Assembly: GCA_017396925.1 (NCBI GenBank)
Contig: JAFQKM010000107.1
Span: 1-7,382, forward strand
Reading direction: 5' to 3'
Source: Clostridia bacterium
GTDB taxonomy: Bacteria; Bacillota; Clostridia; Oscillospirales; Butyricicoccaceae
Length of the DNA stretch: 7,382 nucleotides
Under the pieces are notes generated by a model. It was not told where the DNA came from. It was given only the letters and a program-made list of their open reading frames with translations, and did not search any database. Positions 5,476 to 7,382 of this stretch are shown piece after piece. How positions within the stretch are numbered: the first letter of the stretch is position 1; each line of letters starts with the position of its first letter. The position numbers were made by a program, and so were the translations under genes.

Positions 5476-6063
5476 ATGCGCTCGATTTTTATCCTTCTGA
5501 CCCGTTCCCAGACCATCGCTTCCCGTGTCATCCACATGGTCACCGACGCACAGTATACCCATTCCTCCCTTTCCTTCGAGGAAGATATGCAGGAGATGTA
5601 CAGCTTCGGCCGCAAGTATACCCATCTGGTGCTGCCGGCCGGCTTCCGCATCGAGTCGCTGCACCGCGGCTTCTACAAGGCCTATAACCAGATCCCCTGC
5701 GCCCTCTACGAGTTTCAGATCTCCGACGAGAGCTACGACCGCGCCCGCGCCATTGTCGACGAAATGGTGGGTATGATGCCTCGCTACAGCTACAGCCTGC
5801 TGGGCCTGCTCTACTGCCGTCTGGGTCTGGCCGTCGACCGCGGCAACAAATATTTCTGCTCGGAGTTCATTGCCGAAGTCCTCGACAAGAGCGGCGCCAT
5901 GGAGATGCCCTGTGTCCCCTCCCTCATGCGCCCCATCGATTTTGCCTCCCTGCCGGGCGGCGTGAAGCGCTATGAAGGCACGGTGGGCGATCTGCTGGAG
6001 CAGATCCTGGCCGAGGCAGCTGCCGAACCCGAAGCAGAAGGCATCCTGCCCATATCTGTGTGA
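5476..6063 (+). CDS. Permuted NlpC/P60 (YiiX/LRAT-like) cysteine hydrolase
   Basis: This 195-residue protein fits the circularly permuted papain-fold NlpC/P60 group (YiiX/YebB-like, related to LRAT), in which the catalytic His precedes the Cys. SRVIHMVTD (16-24) and YTHSSLSF (27-34) put the likely catalytic His at 29. MYSFGRK (41-47), a central helix rich in acidic and basic residues (84-98) and KYFCSEFIAEVL (125-136) follow, with Cys128 as the likely nucleophile. The C-terminal tail (175-195) is acidic and probably disordered. There is no signal peptide, so it should be cytosolic, in contrast to classical NlpC/P60 wall hydrolases. Family members may act on amide, ester or thioester bonds. 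The ATG is preceded by GGAGAGG at seven bases. It is a single-gene unit between its own promoter and a bidirectional terminator. The substrate is not known. Confidence 0.82.
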   Translation: MRSIFILLTRSQTIASRVIHMVTDAQYTHSSLSFEEDMQEMYSFGRKYTHLVLPAGFRIESLHRGFYKAYNQIPCALYEFQISDESYDRARAIVDEMVGMMPRYSYSLLGLLYCRLGLAVDRGNKYFCSEFIAEVLDKSGAMEMPCVPSLMRPIDFASLPGGVKRYEGTVGDLLEQILAEAAAEPEAEGILPISV

Positions 6064-6082
6064 TATAAAACAAGCCAAAAAT

Positions 6083-6119
6083 AAAAGCGATGAGAAGATT
6101 TCTCATCGCTTTTTCTTTT
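6083..6119. terminator. Bidirectional terminator between convergent genes
   Basis: A 14-bp perfect stem (6083-6096 with 6100-6113) closes a GAT loop. On the plus strand it runs into TTTTTCTTTT; on the minus strand the A-rich left flank becomes a T-run. It lies 20 bases after the stop of the cysteine hydrolase gene and only a few bases beyond the TAA of the DUF2812 gene (6118-6120), so it serves both. Confidence 0.9.
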
Positions 6120-7242
6120 ACTGCATTTTAGCGGCCAGTGCGGCGAGGACATCCCGTTCGGGGGTCTCGTCAGGGCTGAAATTGCCGGGATCGGCATAGA
6201 GGATATACCAGGCCATATCGTCCTTGACGGCGATATATTCAAATCCGCCCTCCACGCGATAGGCGGCATCGAAGCCGGTGCCCTCCACAGGGGTGTATTC
6301 GGCCAGATCCTTGACGAAGAGCGCACCTGCGGCCAGATATTCGTCCATTCCCTTTTCCAGCCAGCCGGCCTTGAGCCTGTAGACGGTGGTATACATCCAG
6401 GCTTCCTGCTCGGCGCCGAGGGTGACGCCCTCGTAGGTATCCCATACCTCGGCAAAAAGGTTATTTTCGTGCTGGACGGTATCGGGGCGCGATTCGCCCG
6501 ACTGGGGATCGGCCATCGGCTCGCCTTCCCAGCCGAGGTCCGAGAGGGTCAGATAGGGACCGTCGGCCTCGTCGGGCATATCATACTGGGTGCTGCGCAG
6601 GACGGTCAGGCCGCAGAGCAGCAGCAGGCAGACAAAGAGCGAACAGATGGCATAGATGCCCACCTTGCGCCCCATGACATTGCCGGTGCGGTCGTGATCG
6701 ATGGGTGTGCCGGCGCGCAGCTGCTTATAAAGCACCATGGTGCGGACGGCGCCGTAGGCCAGCGTGCCGATGGCCATAAAGAGAATGGCGCCCAGCAGCA
6801 GATAAAACTCGGGGAACATCAGCCAGCGGGTCAGGCTGCCGCCGGTCATCATGGCCATAAAGGCCACCGACAGGATGCTGACGGCAAAGCCGGTGCGGTA
6901 GTCGCGGCGAAGGGCCTTGAGGGTCACGGCCTTCTGCTCGGGCCCATCGCCCAGCGCAGGCAGCTTTTTCTTGCCGCTGCCCCTGAAGATATGTACAAGG
7001 CCGTTAGCGGCAGCCAATTCCCAGCCCTTCTGCCCGGCCTTTTCGGCCATCTCGTCGTTCATCAGGCCGGGGCCCAGCAGCTCGATGCGGTACTGCTCGC
7101 GGGTGGGGGTGCCTTTTTCAAACCTGCTCAGGCGCTGGCCGCGTTTGACCAAATGCCAGCCCTGGGCGGCCATTTCGGTATACAGACGTTCATTTTCCGC
7201 CACGGCATAGTCGCCATAGTGGAGGATGTATTTGGTTTTCAT
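6118..7242 (-). CDS. DUF2812 domain membrane protein
   Basis: This 374-residue protein starts with a cytosolic DUF2812 domain (about 1-95). It has the duplicated pattern of this family: EMAAQGWHLVKRGQRLSRFEKG (23-44) and a second copy MAEKAGQKGWELAAANGLVHIF (65-86). Three hydrophobic segments follow (about 117-134, 145-166, 194-215), then a C-terminal domain of about 155 residues rich in acidic residues that probably lies outside the membrane. DUF2812 genes in Clostridia often stand next to a PadR-type regulator gene and may be part of its sensing system; none is visible here. An in-frame GTG at 7278 would add 12 residues, but the ATG at 7242 fits the family opening (MKTKYILHYGDY) and has GCGAG six bases upstream, though this is a weak site. 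The family call is good; the function is unknown. Confidence 0.85.
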   Translation of the reverse strand: MKTKYILHYGDYAVAENERLYTEMAAQGWHLVKRGQRLSRFEKGTPTREQYRIELLGPGLMNDEMAEKAGQKGWELAAANGLVHIFRGSGKKKLPALGDGPEQKAVTLKALRRDYRTGFAVSILSVAFMAMMTGGSLTRWLMFPEFYLLLGAILFMAIGTLAYGAVRTMVLYKQLRAGTPIDHDRTGNVMGRKVGIYAICSLFVCLLLLCGLTVLRSTQYDMPDEADGPYLTLSDLGWEGEPMADPQSGESRPDTVQHENNLFAEVWDTYEGVTLGAEQEAWMYTTVYRLKAGWLEKGMDEYLAAGALFVKDLAEYTPVEGTGFDAAYRVEGGFEYIAVKDDMAWYILYADPGNFSPDETPERDVLAALAAKMQ

Positions 7243-7281
7243 AAAAATCTCGCTTTCTGTGGGTTTTCGGTATTCCACATA

Positions 7282-7310
7282 ACCTTACCACAAATCGGCC
7301 ATGGGTGCAA
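7282..7310 (-). promoter_or_regulatory. Probable promoter of the DUF2812 gene
   Basis: On the minus strand, TAAGGT (7287 to 7282) is preceded by TGG, an extended -10, and TTGCAC (7310 to 7305) sits 17 bases upstream. The -10 keeps only the three most conserved positions, so this is a weak promoter. Transcription would begin near 7275, downstream of the in-frame GTG at 7278, which supports the ATG at 7242. Confidence 0.45.
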
Positions 7311-7316
7311 CCGCCC

Positions 7317-7345
7317 TTGCTTTTCCCCGAGCAAAGGGGTATAAT
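7317..7345 (+). promoter_or_regulatory. Strong rightward promoter for a gene beyond the right edge
   Basis: TTGCTT (7317-7322), a 17-base spacer and a perfect TATAAT (7340-7345) form a good sigma-A-type promoter. Transcription should start near 7352. It is back to back with the DUF2812 promoter. An inverted repeat TTGCT with AGCAA (7317-7321 and 7330-7334) overlaps its -35 and spacer and could be an operator. Confidence 0.75.
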
Positions 7346-7382
7346 GGGCATAATTTATTTAATTTATTATAGTAAAGGACGT
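7346..7382 (+). other. A/T-rich leader and ribosome-binding site of the next gene
   Basis: After the promoter comes an almost pure A/T stretch with a direct repeat AATTTATT (7352-7359 and 7361-7368, nine-base period), then AAAGGACGT at the last bases. The AAAGGA resembles a ribosome-binding site, so a start codon probably lies just outside the window. The product cannot be known from here. Confidence 0.5.

Noticed and set aside
5446..6078. A 210-codon minus-strand open frame opposite the NlpC/P60-like gene
   Set aside because: It crosses the real gene's promoter and leader, and its composition (His/Gln/Ala/Gly-rich) has no family likeness.
7241..7280. A 13-codon leader frame (ATG at 7280) whose TGA overlaps the DUF2812 start in ATGA
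   Set aside because: The overlap is tidy, but the frame lacks a good ribosome-binding site and its start lies upstream of the predicted transcription start near 7275.
6469..7344. A 291-codon plus-strand open frame opposite the DUF2812 gene
   Set aside because: It is antisense to recognisable DUF2812 and membrane segments, lacks a ribosome-binding site and runs through the promoter region.

Overview
The window looks like chromosomal DNA of a high-GC member of the Clostridia (Bacillota), plausibly a gut Oscillospirales-type bacterium. The clues are a DegV protein, a DUF2812 membrane protein and a DUF1624 acyltransferase of the kinds common in that group, strong AAGGAGG-type ribosome-binding sites, sigma-A-like promoters with 17-bp spacers, and coding DNA rich in G and C at third positions while the intergenic DNA is A/T-rich. 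No organism-specific marker (rRNA, tRNA, ribosomal protein) is present, so this placement is inference. I saw no mobile element, CRISPR array or RNA gene.

Left block (about 1-4264, minus strand): five closely packed genes read leftwards from one good promoter at 4236-4264. In order of transcription they are a DUF1624/HGSNAT-like membrane acyltransferase (3456-4196), a two-domain GNAT-ASCH fusion (2482-3444), a papain/C39-like cysteine hydrolase candidate (1780-2466), an HSL-type alpha/beta-hydrolase esterase (868-1767) and a DraG-type ADP-ribosylglycohydrolase (26-826). The gaps are 11, 15, 12 and 41 bp. No terminator follows the last gene, and a ribosome-binding-like GGAG sits at the very left edge, so the operon may continue outside the window. 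The shared chemical theme is putting on and taking off small acyl or ADP-ribosyl groups, but no common substrate can be read from the sequence.

Centre (4197-6110): a 241-bp divergent promoter region separates the operon from a rightward degV gene (4438-5352). Upstream of degV are four direct repeats of the form GTTWA with an exact 11-bp period (4301-4344). They resemble the PhoP boxes of Bacillus and lie directly upstream of an extended -10 promoter. A 12-bp palindrome at the predicted transcription start and a terminator-like hairpin in the leader follow. degV ends at a strong intrinsic terminator. It is followed by a separately promoted gene for a permuted NlpC/P60 (YiiX-like) cysteine hydrolase (5476-6063).

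Right block (6083-7382): a 14-bp-stem hairpin forms a bidirectional terminator between the cysteine hydrolase gene and a convergent DUF2812 membrane protein gene (6118-7242, minus). Upstream of the DUF2812 gene are back-to-back divergent promoters. The rightward one (TTGCTT-17-TATAAT) ends in an A/T-rich leader and a ribosome-binding-like sequence at the window's last bases, so another gene probably starts just outside.

The observations most worth following up are the Pho-box-like array before degV, the GNAT-ASCH fusion, the papain-like protein in the operon whose usual Asn/Asp position reads Ser, and the gene content of the five-gene operon as a whole.
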